64,000 nt of DNA, from NCBI GenBank assembly GCA_003283415.1, contig QBXH01000003.1, forward strand, positions 1-64,000. Direction: 5' to 3'. Every line of letters starts with the position of its first letter. Position 1 is the stretch's first letter. Made by a program: the position numbers and the translations under genes. The notes under the pieces were generated by a model. The model was not told the DNA's origin. It ran no database searches and saw nothing but the letters and a program-made list of their open reading frames with translations. This document shows positions 42,108-51,585 of the stretch, in pieces. Origin of the DNA: Prochlorococcus sp. AG-321-E21 (GTDB taxonomy: Bacteria; Cyanobacteriota; Cyanobacteriia; PCC-6307; Cyanobiaceae).

Positions 42108-42497
42108 TTAATTAGAGAAAAAATCCAATGGTAATGGCCCAAAAGTATTAGATTCTGCAGAACCTATTTCATATTGACATGTTAATAGAATGCCTTCCCC
42201 AAGACCATTTTCTGACCTAATATAAACATTTCCAGTTTTTTGATTACCCTTTAAAAAAACTCTTCCTTCAGCACGTAAAAAATCATATCCTTTGAATTTA
42301 ATTTCAGAATACTTTTTAGAAATTGATTGCAAAGCTTTAATAGCTTCATAATCATGAGTTGCCATTATTCCGATTGTTATCCAATCTGCATTAAAGATAT
42401 TAGTTTCTAGTTCTTCTGAAAATCTTTTTCTTTGAATTTTATTTAAGTGAGGAGCCGATTTAAGATTATTTAAATCAACTAAAGAATTTATTTCCAT
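42108..42497 (-). CDS. DUF1824-like protein
   Basis: ORF with cyanobacterial family pattern (ADWITIGIMA...A...L). Confidence 0.6.
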   Translation of the reverse strand: MEINSLVDLNNLKSAPHLNKIQRKRFSEELETNIFNADWITIGIMATHDYEAIKALQSISKKYSEIKFKGYDFLRAEGRVFLKGNQKTGNVYIRSENGLGEGILLTCQYEIGSAESNTFGPLPLDFFSN

Positions 42498-42526
42498 AAA
42501 ATTAAATATGAATACCCGAAATAATC

Positions 42527-42859
42527 TTATTCAAAAGTTTTGCCATTCCATCCCCACATTGACGCAGGGACATCCTCAAAGCGTATATATATTTTATCTA
42601 AAGGTATTCCAATTTTTTCATGAATAAATTCACAAATTGGTTTTGCCATGTTTGATGGATTTAAGGATCCTATTGACTTTATTTCTAAAAAGCAGCAGTT
42701 ATTTTCATTTTCGAAATACATTTGCGAACCATCATCTAATTTTGCCATTACGAATTTTTTTGATTTATTTGTTAAAGATGATATTAAAGAGGTAATTTCC
42801 CGAAGTAATTTTTTCTTATCATGAACTTCTGCAGAAGTTGAAATATTAATGAAGGGCAT
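42527..42859 (-). CDS. Macrophage migration inhibitory factor (MIF)/tautomerase-family protein
   Basis: MPFINISTSAEV...(Pro at position 2); MWGWNGKTF C-terminus. Confidence 0.88.
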   Translation of the reverse strand: MPFINISTSAEVHDKKKLLREITSLISSLTNKSKKFVMAKLDDGSQMYFENENNCCFLEIKSIGSLNPSNMAKPICEFIHEKIGIPLDKIYIRFEDVPASMWGWNGKTFE

Positions 42860-43193
42860 TTTTATAAAAACAAAAATAATAGGCTTTGTAATCTAACAAA
42901 TATAATTCAAAGCAATTAATTTATGAAATCAATACAAGTAATTTATCATCCAACAATAGTTAGATGACGATTTAGTGATTTCTCATTTTTTTTCTAAATA
43001 TCAATTTCCTCAATTTCAATAAATTTATTCAGAATTATAGATAATGCTTACTTTAAAATTTCATTTCAACTAATGAAAAAAAGTTTCAAATGCAACTATC
43101 CAAGTAAACAAGTATTAGGACTTGAGCTAAATTGCCTACATTAATAAAAAGAGTTATAGATTATGTATCTAATTAACATCAAATTATTTAAAT

Positions 43194-43385
43194 CTATGCT
43201 GCAAACTTGGATTCCGCAATATTAATTTTATGAAAATTTATTTTATTCTTAGAGACCTTTTTTGAAGATAAAAAGGCTAAATCGTATGAACTTATTCCAT
43301 TTTTATATGGATTAAAAAGTGCGTTTTTTGATCGAGCTCCTTTAATTCTTTTCAAGCTATCCATTTTGATATTTGCTTTAATCAA
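43194..43385 (-). CDS. Hypothetical protein
   Basis: Short ORF in a low-coding-density stretch. Confidence 0.35.
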   Translation of the reverse strand: MIKANIKMDSLKRIKGARSKNALFNPYKNGISSYDLAFLSSKKVSKNKINFHKINIAESKFAA

Positions 43386-43512
43386 TAATTTAACTTTTTT
43401 TATTTAAATGTCCAGTTCATTCTTTATTTTTTAACTTTTAAACTAAAAAAGTTATTTTCAGACTCGGAAAAGATTTTATTTAATTAGATTTATACTAATT
43501 AATAAATAAATT

Positions 43513-44151
43513 TTGGAAGTTTTAAGTAGTTATCAACGACAAAAACTCGATGAAAATAATGATGAGAATTTCTATTCTGATCCAAAATTCGTTTATCATT
43601 TAGATGCAAATTTCAGAACTTATTTATCGTCTATTTATAAAAATGAAATCAAAGAAAATTCTAAAATCGTTGATTTAATGTCTAGTTGGGATAGTTATCT
43701 CCCTCCAGGTAAAAAATATAAAAAGGTAATTGGTCATGGACTTAATCATGATGAACTAAAAAAAAACAAAATCTTAAACTCTTTTTGGATTCAAAATTTT
43801 AATTCAAATCAGAAAATACCCTTAGATAGTAGTAGTGTTGATTATTGTTTGATGGTCGCAGCATGGCAATATTTACAATATCCTGAATTTCTCACTAGAG
43901 AGATTGCAAGAGTTCTAGATGATTATGGCAAAATTATAATCTCTTTTTCAAATAGAGCCTTTTGGCATAAAGCCCCAAACATTTGGATATCCTCAACGGA
44001 AGAGGAAAGACTTAAATATGTAAGAAAAGTATTAATTTCAAACGGATTTAAGGAACCTAAAATAATTAAAAAATTTACTGATCAAAGTTTTAATTTCTTA
44101 CCTTTTTTAAAAAAAGATCCTTTTTATTGCTTAATCGCAACCAAAGAATAA
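43513..44151 (+). CDS. SAM-dependent methyltransferase-like protein (TTG start)
   Basis: KIVDLMSSWDSYLP...GHGLNHDEL...LDSSSVDYCLMVAAWQYL...REIARVLDDYGKIIISFSNRAFW. Confidence 0.8.
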   Translation: MEVLSSYQRQKLDENNDENFYSDPKFVYHLDANFRTYLSSIYKNEIKENSKIVDLMSSWDSYLPPGKKYKKVIGHGLNHDELKKNKILNSFWIQNFNSNQKIPLDSSSVDYCLMVAAWQYLQYPEFLTREIARVLDDYGKIIISFSNRAFWHKAPNIWISSTEEERLKYVRKVLISNGFKEPKIIKKFTDQSFNFLPFLKKDPFYCLIATKE

Positions 44152-44250
44152 ATATAATTACTTAAATCAATCCCATATTTGGAGTTAAAAGTGTAATTCA
44201 TAGCCTAACTTCTAAATATTGTTTAAGATTGGATAGTTGAAATTTTTTAA

Positions 44251-44496
44251 ATGGGATCTAAAAGAGAAAAATATCCTGAAAAATGCCCATGGGATCTTGG
44301 ACCCAACCAACATTTAGCAAAAGAAGAAAACTGGATCTTAAGATTAGGAGAGGCAAATGTATGTTTTAGCAAGAATAAACTAGATCCTAATTACTTTCAT
44401 GTCATTAGTAATGATAATGAAGAGCAAATACTTGCTTTCAGAGCAAGACTTCTTTATCAAAAATTACTTGATAAAGGATTTAGATTAGTAGATTAA
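44251..44496 (+). CDS. Conserved hypothetical protein
   Basis: ORF. Confidence 0.6.
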   Translation: MGSKREKYPEKCPWDLGPNQHLAKEENWILRLGEANVCFSKNKLDPNYFHVISNDNEEQILAFRARLLYQKLLDKGFRLVD

Positions 44497-44507
44497 TAAA
44501 TTTTCCT

Positions 44508-45158
44508 CTATTTCAATAAACTTAGATCCTTAAAAGTAAACTTTTGTATTTCTTCTTCTTGATTTATATTTAAGTATTTTATGGATCTTGAATTAAGTAT
44601 CCAAATATCTTGAGAACCAATATTAATAAATCTGTCCTCATATTCCAACTTCAAGGAATTTGTTTTAAAAGTATTCGGATCAATTTGTTGACTAGTATAT
44701 TTTTTACTTAGCAATCCATTTCCAGTGTCTAAAAATTCTTGAACAAAAATCTCTATAATTATCCCATGAATTTTTCTATAAACCATATTAATAGAATTAT
44801 TTTTTACTCTGTATTTATCACCCTCACTTTTACCGGAAACAATCATTTCAATTCCGCTCTCTGAATCTTTAATTAAATCAAAATTATTTTTTGAGTGAAT
44901 TTCTTCAAAGTCTCTCTTTACTCTATGGATAGAAACTTCGAATAATTGTGAGGATATACTTTTAACTATCTTTTTATCATCAATATTCTGGATTTCAGGT
45001 TTAAAATCTTTCCCTAAAACGAAATCACCTTCATAGTTATCACTATTTACTGAGAAAATACATTTACCTTTATATCCACTAAAGTTATTATTCCAAGTGT
45101 ATCTATTATTATAAGCTTTTTTAAAAAGTTCCTTGCAGTTTATTTCTGTTAAATTCAT
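44508..45158 (-). CDS. DUF3386-like protein
   Basis: AYNNRYTWNNNFSGYKGKC...G pattern. Confidence 0.65.
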   Translation of the reverse strand: MNLTEINCKELFKKAYNNRYTWNNNFSGYKGKCIFSVNSDNYEGDFVLGKDFKPEIQNIDDKKIVKSISSQLFEVSIHRVKRDFEEIHSKNNFDLIKDSESGIEMIVSGKSEGDKYRVKNNSINMVYRKIHGIIIEIFVQEFLDTGNGLLSKKYTSQQIDPNTFKTNSLKLEYEDRFINIGSQDIWILNSRSIKYLNINQEEEIQKFTFKDLSLLK

Positions 45159-45189
45159 TAGTTGATAAGTAATTTTAATAACAATTTTA

Positions 45190-45230
45190 CAAAAAAAATC
45201 CCCTCTAACTAAATAGAGAGGAATTTTTTT
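45190..45230 (-). terminator. Terminator downstream of pcb
   Basis: On minus strand CCTCTCTATTTAGTTAGAGGGGATTTTTTTT. Confidence 0.7.
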
Positions 45231-45241
45231 TACTAATTAAA

Positions 45242-46300
45242 CTAATTTTGAGTAATTTTTGTATTTTCCATATTGTCAAAGGCTTGACCAATTTTCTTAA
45301 AGTCAAATCCCATAGCTCTTAGAGCATGCCATAAATGACCTTGTAAGAAAAAGAATCCTAAATAGAAATGACCGTTTGCAAGCCATGCTCTTGAACTATA
45401 TTGTCCGGAACCTAAATCAACACTATCAGTAAAATAAGGAGCAAATTGAAATTCAAGATTCAATGGTTCCCCATAAAGATCAACTGGATAAATAGTTGTA
45501 TTGGAAGCACACCAGAATGCTGCAATAAATGCCATAAAGGAAACACCAACTACTGAATAAGAAAGAATAGCCTCTGCTCCAAGTAAACCTTTACCCTTGA
45601 ATTCTGTATATTCTCCAAATTGTTTTGTACAAATATGGAAAACACCTCCGATAATAGTTAGGAATGCAACAAAGGCATGCCCACCCATAATATCTTCTAA
45701 ACTATCTATTTTTAAGAAATCAAATTGATGATTCCAAATAGCCGCAATATCTAAATTGTAAATTACTTGTCTTGTTGAACCAATAGCAGGATCATAAATA
45801 CCATGAATTCGAGCCCACTCAACAAACATGATCGCTCCAACTCCAAGGAAAATCAAATGATGTCCAAGTATGAAAGTCAATTTATCTGGATCATCCCATT
45901 CGAAATCAAAACTTTGTGGCTTACTTCCCTCTGGATAATCTCCAAGATCTCCTGCAAATTTATTGGAATGTAATAATCCACCAGCACCTAATACTGCTGA
46001 AAAGATAAGATGCAATGTGCAAATAACAACTATTCCGTAAGGCTCTGTGATGACTCCATTTTCAATTCCACCAATCCCAATACCCGCCAGATGAGGTAAA
46101 ACAATTGCTTTTTGAGCACCCATAGGAATGCTGGCGTCGTAACGAGCTAATTCAAATAATCCAAAAGCCCCTGCCCAGAACATCATTAAACCTGCGTGAG
46201 CAGCATGAGCAGCTATGAATTTACCTGAACGGCCAACAACACCAGAATTTCCTGCATACCAGTCATAGGTAGTGTCAGATTTTCCGTAGTTTTGTAACAC
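45242..46300 (-). CDS. pcb: Chlorophyll a/b-binding light-harvesting protein (Pcb/IsiA family)
   Basis: DWYAGNSGVVGRSGKFIAAHAAHAGLMMFWAGAFGLFELARYD; six-TM CP43-like. Confidence 0.96.
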   Translation of the reverse strand: MLQNYGKSDTTYDWYAGNSGVVGRSGKFIAAHAAHAGLMMFWAGAFGLFELARYDASIPMGAQKAIVLPHLAGIGIGGIENGVITEPYGIVVICTLHLIFSAVLGAGGLLHSNKFAGDLGDYPEGSKPQSFDFEWDDPDKLTFILGHHLIFLGVGAIMFVEWARIHGIYDPAIGSTRQVIYNLDIAAIWNHQFDFLKIDSLEDIMGGHAFVAFLTIIGGVFHICTKQFGEYTEFKGKGLLGAEAILSYSVVGVSFMAFIAAFWCASNTTIYPVDLYGEPLNLEFQFAPYFTDSVDLGSGQYSSRAWLANGHFYLGFFFLQGHLWHALRAMGFDFKKIGQAFDNMENTKITQN

Positions 46301-46442
46301 TTGATTTAAATAAACAGCAAATTGAGCATATTGCTAATTCGACTGATTTTCACAAGATCTTTACAGGCTTTAATTATTTATGTAAAAAAAACATGATTTG
46401 ATATAACAAATGTTACAAAAAAACAAAGATATTCTTGAAGGA

Positions 46443-46967
46443 TTAACCCAAGGAAGGGATTTCCCCTTTAAGTTGAGAAGCCCAAGTCTCAAGACGAGAA
46501 TCTGTTAAATCAGATTCACTATCTTCATCAAGTGGTAACCCACAAAAGCTTTCTCCTATAACACTTTTTGACTCATCAAATGTATATGCAGATTTATCAA
46601 CGTAGCCAACCATATCGGCTCCTGCCTTTATGAAATAACTATGTAATTCTTCCATTGCATCGCAATAGTTTTCTGTATAGGTAGATGAATCTCCTAACCC
46701 AAAAATGGCTACTTTTTTTCCTGACAAACTTAGTTCACCAATATCTTCTAATATTGAGTCCCAAGCAGTTCCAGATCTTTCTTCATCTGCTCCAGTATTC
46801 CATGTAGGAATACCACAAATTATTCCATCTAGTCCTTCAAACTCTGAAAGATCATCAACATCAGAAACATCTTTAGGTGATTCTGCTGAAGAAAGAAAGT
46901 TTTGAAGACGATCGGCTACGTCCTCTGTTTTTCCAGTTGTAGTTGCGTAATAAATTCCTACGGTCAT
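46443..46967 (-). CDS. isiB: Flavodoxin
   Basis: IYYATTTGKTEDVADRLQ; GIPTWNTGADEERSGTAWD; GLGDSSTYTENYCDAM. Confidence 0.96.
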   Translation of the reverse strand: MTVGIYYATTTGKTEDVADRLQNFLSSAESPKDVSDVDDLSEFEGLDGIICGIPTWNTGADEERSGTAWDSILEDIGELSLSGKKVAIFGLGDSSTYTENYCDAMEELHSYFIKAGADMVGYVDKSAYTFDESKSVIGESFCGLPLDEDSESDLTDSRLETWASQLKGEIPSLG

Positions 46968-47106
46968 AACTTCAAATTGTTTACACTAAAATAATAAAAT
47001 TAAAATACGATAAATAAATTTATATAAAAACTTTTTCATGTATAATTTTATACAAATTTACGTAAAAGAATCTTCCTCTGGCAATTTAACTTAATCAAAA
47101 TCTAAA

Positions 47107-47844
47107 ATGCTTCATAATAATATTCAAAATATTAATCTCGATAAGCTGATTAAAGATTTTAATTTAACAGGTTCAAAAAAATATAAATTAATTGTTTTAT
47201 TGGGTTTATTAGGCGATTTTGATAGTTTTGAATACGCAATAAATTTAAAAAAATTTATAAACAATAATCAAAATAAAAATATAGATATATTTGCAATCGC
47301 AATTGGCACTAAAATTGGTAAGGAAAAATTTTGTAAGTATACAGGATTTCCTAATAATAATTTAAAAGTAGTTTCCGATAATAAAATTCATCAAGACCTT
47401 ATGGTTTCAAAAGGGGTTGATATAGGTCTAGGAGGTTGGATCAACATATTGGTGATGTTATCAGGAATAAACTCATTAAAAACGATTAGAGAAGTTGTTA
47501 GAGGCTATACAGGGGATAGGAATTCAAAGCAAATATTTTCTGACGACGATCAAATAAATTTCCTTAATTTAATAAAATTTTCTGGAGTTTTTTTTAAATA
47601 TTCTTGTGGTGATGGTTATTTAAGGCCTTTTGAATTGGCTACTTATAGATTAAATAACATGTTAGAAATTATTAAACACTGGAATGACTATATTCTTGAT
47701 ATTGAATATCTTCCACAAAGGGGGGCTTCCTTTCTTTTAGACGATAAAGATAAAATCATTTATAGTTATTTTTCCAATGCTGTGCTCGGTTATTCTTCTA
47801 AAATGGAAGACCCTACAAATTTTTTAATTGAAAAATGTAAATAA
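47107..47844 (+). CDS. Peroxiredoxin-like (AhpC/TSA-related) family protein
   Basis: YKLIVLLGLLGDFDSFEYAINLKKF...FAIAIGTKIGKEKFCKYTGFP. Confidence 0.7.
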   Translation: MLHNNIQNINLDKLIKDFNLTGSKKYKLIVLLGLLGDFDSFEYAINLKKFINNNQNKNIDIFAIAIGTKIGKEKFCKYTGFPNNNLKVVSDNKIHQDLMVSKGVDIGLGGWINILVMLSGINSLKTIREVVRGYTGDRNSKQIFSDDDQINFLNLIKFSGVFFKYSCGDGYLRPFELATYRLNNMLEIIKHWNDYILDIEYLPQRGASFLLDDKDKIIYSYFSNAVLGYSSKMEDPTNFLIEKCK

Positions 47845-48119
47845 TGGATTCTTTGAATATTGAATTTTTTGGGTATTTTGCAGCAATCTTAACTACAGCT
47901 GCTTTTCTCCCACAGTTAATTAAAACTTTAAAAACAAAAAAAGCAGAAGATGTATCTTTTATCACATTAATAATGTTTATATCCGGTGTAGGTTCTTGGA
48001 TTATTTATGGATACAAAATATCTTCATCACCAATTCTGATAGCAAACATAATTACTTTTATATTAAATTTACTTATTTTAATTTCAAAAATATATTATTC
48101 CAAAAATATTAGATCGTGA
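47844..48119 (+). CDS. SemiSWEET-type transporter
   Basis: GYFAAILTTAAFLPQLIKTLKTKKAEDVSF three-TM PQ motif. Confidence 0.9.
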   Translation: MDSLNIEFFGYFAAILTTAAFLPQLIKTLKTKKAEDVSFITLIMFISGVGSWIIYGYKISSSPILIANIITFILNLLILISKIYYSKNIRS

Positions 48120-48201
48120 TAATTAATTATTCTAAAAGTATTAATTTATCCGAAAAATACAAAAATAAAGCCTATTATTAAAATCAAATAAAATTTAATT
48201 C

Positions 48202-48426
48202 TTGAAATCTTCGAAATGCTGGGTTTGGTTTAAAGGAAGTCTCAATGAAGGTGGATACTGGAAAGAAGGTTTTAGTTGCACTATTGATGAAAAACCTGGA
48301 ATATTAATAGAAAGCCCTTCATACATAACCTGCAGAGTTCCAAATTGGCGTGTACTTACAAAAGAGCCTGAAGATTTAAAAAAAACTCCCTTGATTCCTG
48401 ATAATGCAATTTGGAAAATAATTTAA
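48202..48426 (+). CDS. Conserved hypothetical protein (TTG start)
   Basis: ORF. Confidence 0.55.
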   Translation: MKSSKCWVWFKGSLNEGGYWKEGFSCTIDEKPGILIESPSYITCRVPNWRVLTKEPEDLKKTPLIPDNAIWKII

Positions 48427-48499
48427 GTTAAATTCAAAAAAATAATATATGTCCATCAAATAGCTACCAATAAAGGTAAAATTACTTTATTGCAAATAA

Positions 48500-49420
48500 A
48501 TCAATACAATTTACGATCTTTTTATAAATATTATTCCTTTCTTATTTTTTGGTTTTTTTATTGGAAAAAGAAAACCAAAACTTTCAGAAACTATCGCTTT
48601 ACCTCTTATTAAATACGGTATTCCTCTGAGCGTAATGGGCCTTTTATTAAAAGAGGGAATTGATCTAGATTTGATTAAAACCGCTTTAATTGCTTTTTTC
48701 TCAATTGGATTTTTAATAGTTCTAATTAATTATTTATCATTTTTAAGAACAAAACTTCCTAATTACTCTTTGCAGTTGGCTGGTTTAATAGGTAATACTT
48801 CATTTCTTGGTATCCCAATTGCATTGGCCCTTCTTCCTACAAACACTATAAATTTTACAATAGGCTTTGATTTAGGAACTACTCTATTTGCATGGATATT
48901 TGGGCCCTTCTTTCTACAAAAAAAGAAAAACTCCAAAACTAACCTTAATTTTAAAGAACTTATAAATGCAATACTAAATAGCCCTGCCTCAAGAGGAATA
49001 GTAGGTGTTTTGATTGCTTATCTATTTGGGCTGGAGGACATATTAGGAGATTATCTATGGATCCCAGCAAGAATAGTAATTGTTTTAGCAATCGTTGTTG
49101 TTGGGACGAGACTAGGAATAATAACAAATAGCAAAACTAAATTTTTTAATTTAAATAAAGGGATTAAATATTCAATAATTTTAAAATTATTTATTTTCCC
49201 TTTTTTAATATTTATATTTTGCAAGATCTTAGGATTTAACTTAAATGAAACTTCAGCGGTGGTTCTTCAGGCAGGCACACCATCAGCAGTATCAACAATC
49301 TTGATGGCCGAGGCTTACAAAACAAATCAAAAGATTGCGGCTAAAATTCTTTTTATAACAACATTAATTTCAATTATTACAATACCCTTCTTGGCTAATT
49401 TGATAAATCAATCTCAATAA
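48500..49420 (+). CDS. AEC-family (auxin efflux carrier-like) transporter, non-canonical start
   Basis: Frame extends upstream of the 48635 ATG: INTIYDLFINIIPFLFFGFFIGKRKPKLSETIALPLIKYGIPLSVMGLLL...; in-frame stop at 48497. Confidence 0.75.
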   Translation: MNTIYDLFINIIPFLFFGFFIGKRKPKLSETIALPLIKYGIPLSVMGLLLKEGIDLDLIKTALIAFFSIGFLIVLINYLSFLRTKLPNYSLQLAGLIGNTSFLGIPIALALLPTNTINFTIGFDLGTTLFAWIFGPFFLQKKKNSKTNLNFKELINAILNSPASRGIVGVLIAYLFGLEDILGDYLWIPARIVIVLAIVVVGTRLGIITNSKTKFFNLNKGIKYSIILKLFIFPFLIFIFCKILGFNLNETSAVVLQAGTPSAVSTILMAEAYKTNQKIAAKILFITTLISIITIPFLANLINQSQ

Positions 49421-49531
49421 ATCTGAAATAACCTATCTCAATAAGCAGAAATATTCATTGCCGACCACATATTTACTGATTATTGTAAATAATATATCCG
49501 GAAAATTACATAATGTCTTAAGATTTAAAGT

Positions 49532-49783
49532 ATGAAGTCAGTAAATCCTAAAAATGAATATATTCCTCTAGATCTTAAAATCTCGGTAAGAAGAGATACC
49601 TTACGACTCATTTCAGAGATGGCTCGTGACATGGGGATAAGTATCAACGAGGTTTTCAGTTTTTTAGCGGAAGACTCCGTCATAGATTTAGAGTTACTGG
49701 ATAATTTAAACAATGTAGAAATTCCTACTAAATGTAGTTTGGATGATCTTAAGAATGAAATGCTTAAAAAAAAGCTTTGTTAA
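49532..49783 (+). CDS. Small protein with ribbon-helix-helix-like N-terminus
   Basis: PLDLKISVRRDTLRLISEMARDMGISINEVF resembles RHH strand-helix-helix. Confidence 0.55.
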   Translation: MKSVNPKNEYIPLDLKISVRRDTLRLISEMARDMGISINEVFSFLAEDSVIDLELLDNLNNVEIPTKCSLDDLKNEMLKKKLC

Positions 49784-51585
49784 AATTTCTCGACTTGTTT
49801 ATTTCTCCAGTTAGCTTCAAAACCACTACTTAGCAAATCTGTTGCTTGAGCATTTAAATCACTTTTTTTGATCCTCCATAGATTATAAATTCCATGAGAT
49901 CCTAATTTCTGATGGTTTATATTTGACCAATGTTCTTCTCTGGATGAATATTTATCTATAACAACCAGAAAGTATTCATTATCATAGTTGGGTTCATCTT
50001 GAAAATTAATCCTTCTATCAGAGTTAAATCTCTCAAACAAATTAAGTATTCCCTCTTTAGAACTGGATTCATAAAAAACTATCTGTTTAGTATAAAAATG
50101 CAATGATGGTTTTCTTATTCCAATCATTGCTAGAGTTTCACCTCCCTGACGAGTATTTAAAATTTGTTTAGAGATATTGCGTAGGGGTAATTGTCTGTAG
50201 GTGTCTGCTAATTTTCTAATTGGGGGCATCAAAAATGCTTGCCCCAGAAATAAAAGTACTTGAAGATAAAGAAGAATTTTTTGAGATCTAAAGAAAAACA
50301 AAACTAAGCCAACAAACGTAAAAGAAAAGAAAAACATTCTTGCTTTAAGAATTATTCCAGAGCTCAATAAGTTCGAAGCAAGATTTGGCATCTCAGGATC
50401 ATTTATTGTGTTCAACCAAAAATTCGATAAAAATAACGCTATTGAGAACCCAAGAAGAATTAAAAGATTAATAATCCACAAAGATGAAAATGTTTTTTTT
50501 CGATTTTGAAGCTTAGCAAAACTATTACTTATAAGAATCGCTGCTGCTGGAATTGAAGGAAGCCAGTAGCTTGGTAGTTTTGTTGCAGAAATGCTAAAAA
50601 AAATAAAAACGGAACCTAACCAACATAAACAATAAATAAATAAACTTTCTGAAGGGATGCAACCTTTTTTTAAACTATTTATTAAGTCTTTAAAAGCCTC
50701 AAATATTCCATGTAATAAAAAAGGAGTAAATGGTAATGATCCTATAATCATCACATAAAAAAAGAACCAAAAAGGTTCTGCATGATTATTAACTACTGAT
50801 GTATATCTCTGGAAATTATGATATCCAAAAAAACTATCCCAAAAGGGTTTACCTTCCTTTATTAGCTCTAAAAAATACCACGGTAAACTTATTAAAACAG
50901 TAACTAATAAACCTCTTTTAGGTTTTATTTTGTCAAGCAAATTCTTCCAATCTTTTTGAATGAGCAAAAAAGATGAGAGAGTCAAAGCTGCAAGGACAAA
51001 AGCTACTGGTCCTTTAGTTAAAATTGCAAGCCCTAGAAAAAACCATGGAGATATACAATTTCCTTTTTTATTACTAGCCATTCTTCTCCAAAACAAAAGA
51101 AGACTTATCCCTAAAGTCCCGCATAAAAGAGCATCGCTTACAGCAGTTCTACTCCAAACAATTATTAATGGAGACAAGGCAAAGCCCAAAGAAGCCACTA
51201 TTGGAGTAGCTAATTTTCTTTCACCATTTTGAGGCCAACAGTAAATTGTATCTCCGATCATTAGCATCAGAAATAATGAGGCCAATGCTGAAGGAAGTCT
51301 TGCTGAAATTGTTCCAAAGCTATCCCATACTTCGTTATTAGGCATGGAATAGAACAAGCCCATTAGCCAATATATGAGAGGTGGTTTATCAAACCGAAAA
51401 ATCCCATTTACTTTTGGAGTTAACCAATCGCCAGATTCACTCATTGCTTTCCCTGCTGCTGCAAAAAGAGGAGGAGTTTCATCTACTAATCCAGTAGAGC
51501 CTAAACCTAAAATAAATATTATTATTCCAAAGATTAAAATAACTAAAAAATTTAATAGCCTTTTTTTTGACTTAATAATTAACAT
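49780..51585 (-). CDS. ArnT/PMT-like membrane glycosyltransferase
   Basis: GLVDETPPLFAAAGKAMSESGDWLTPKVNGIFRFDKPPLIYWLMGL. Confidence 0.92.
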   Translation of the reverse strand: MLIIKSKKRLLNFLVILIFGIIIFILGLGSTGLVDETPPLFAAAGKAMSESGDWLTPKVNGIFRFDKPPLIYWLMGLFYSMPNNEVWDSFGTISARLPSALASLFLMLMIGDTIYCWPQNGERKLATPIVASLGFALSPLIIVWSRTAVSDALLCGTLGISLLLFWRRMASNKKGNCISPWFFLGLAILTKGPVAFVLAALTLSSFLLIQKDWKNLLDKIKPKRGLLVTVLISLPWYFLELIKEGKPFWDSFFGYHNFQRYTSVVNNHAEPFWFFFYVMIIGSLPFTPFLLHGIFEAFKDLINSLKKGCIPSESLFIYCLCWLGSVFIFFSISATKLPSYWLPSIPAAAILISNSFAKLQNRKKTFSSLWIINLLILLGFSIALFLSNFWLNTINDPEMPNLASNLLSSGIILKARMFFFSFTFVGLVLFFFRSQKILLYLQVLLFLGQAFLMPPIRKLADTYRQLPLRNISKQILNTRQGGETLAMIGIRKPSLHFYTKQIVFYESSSKEGILNLFERFNSDRRINFQDEPNYDNEYFLVVIDKYSSREEHWSNINHQKLGSHGIYNLWRIKKSDLNAQATDLLSSGFEANWRNKQVEKF

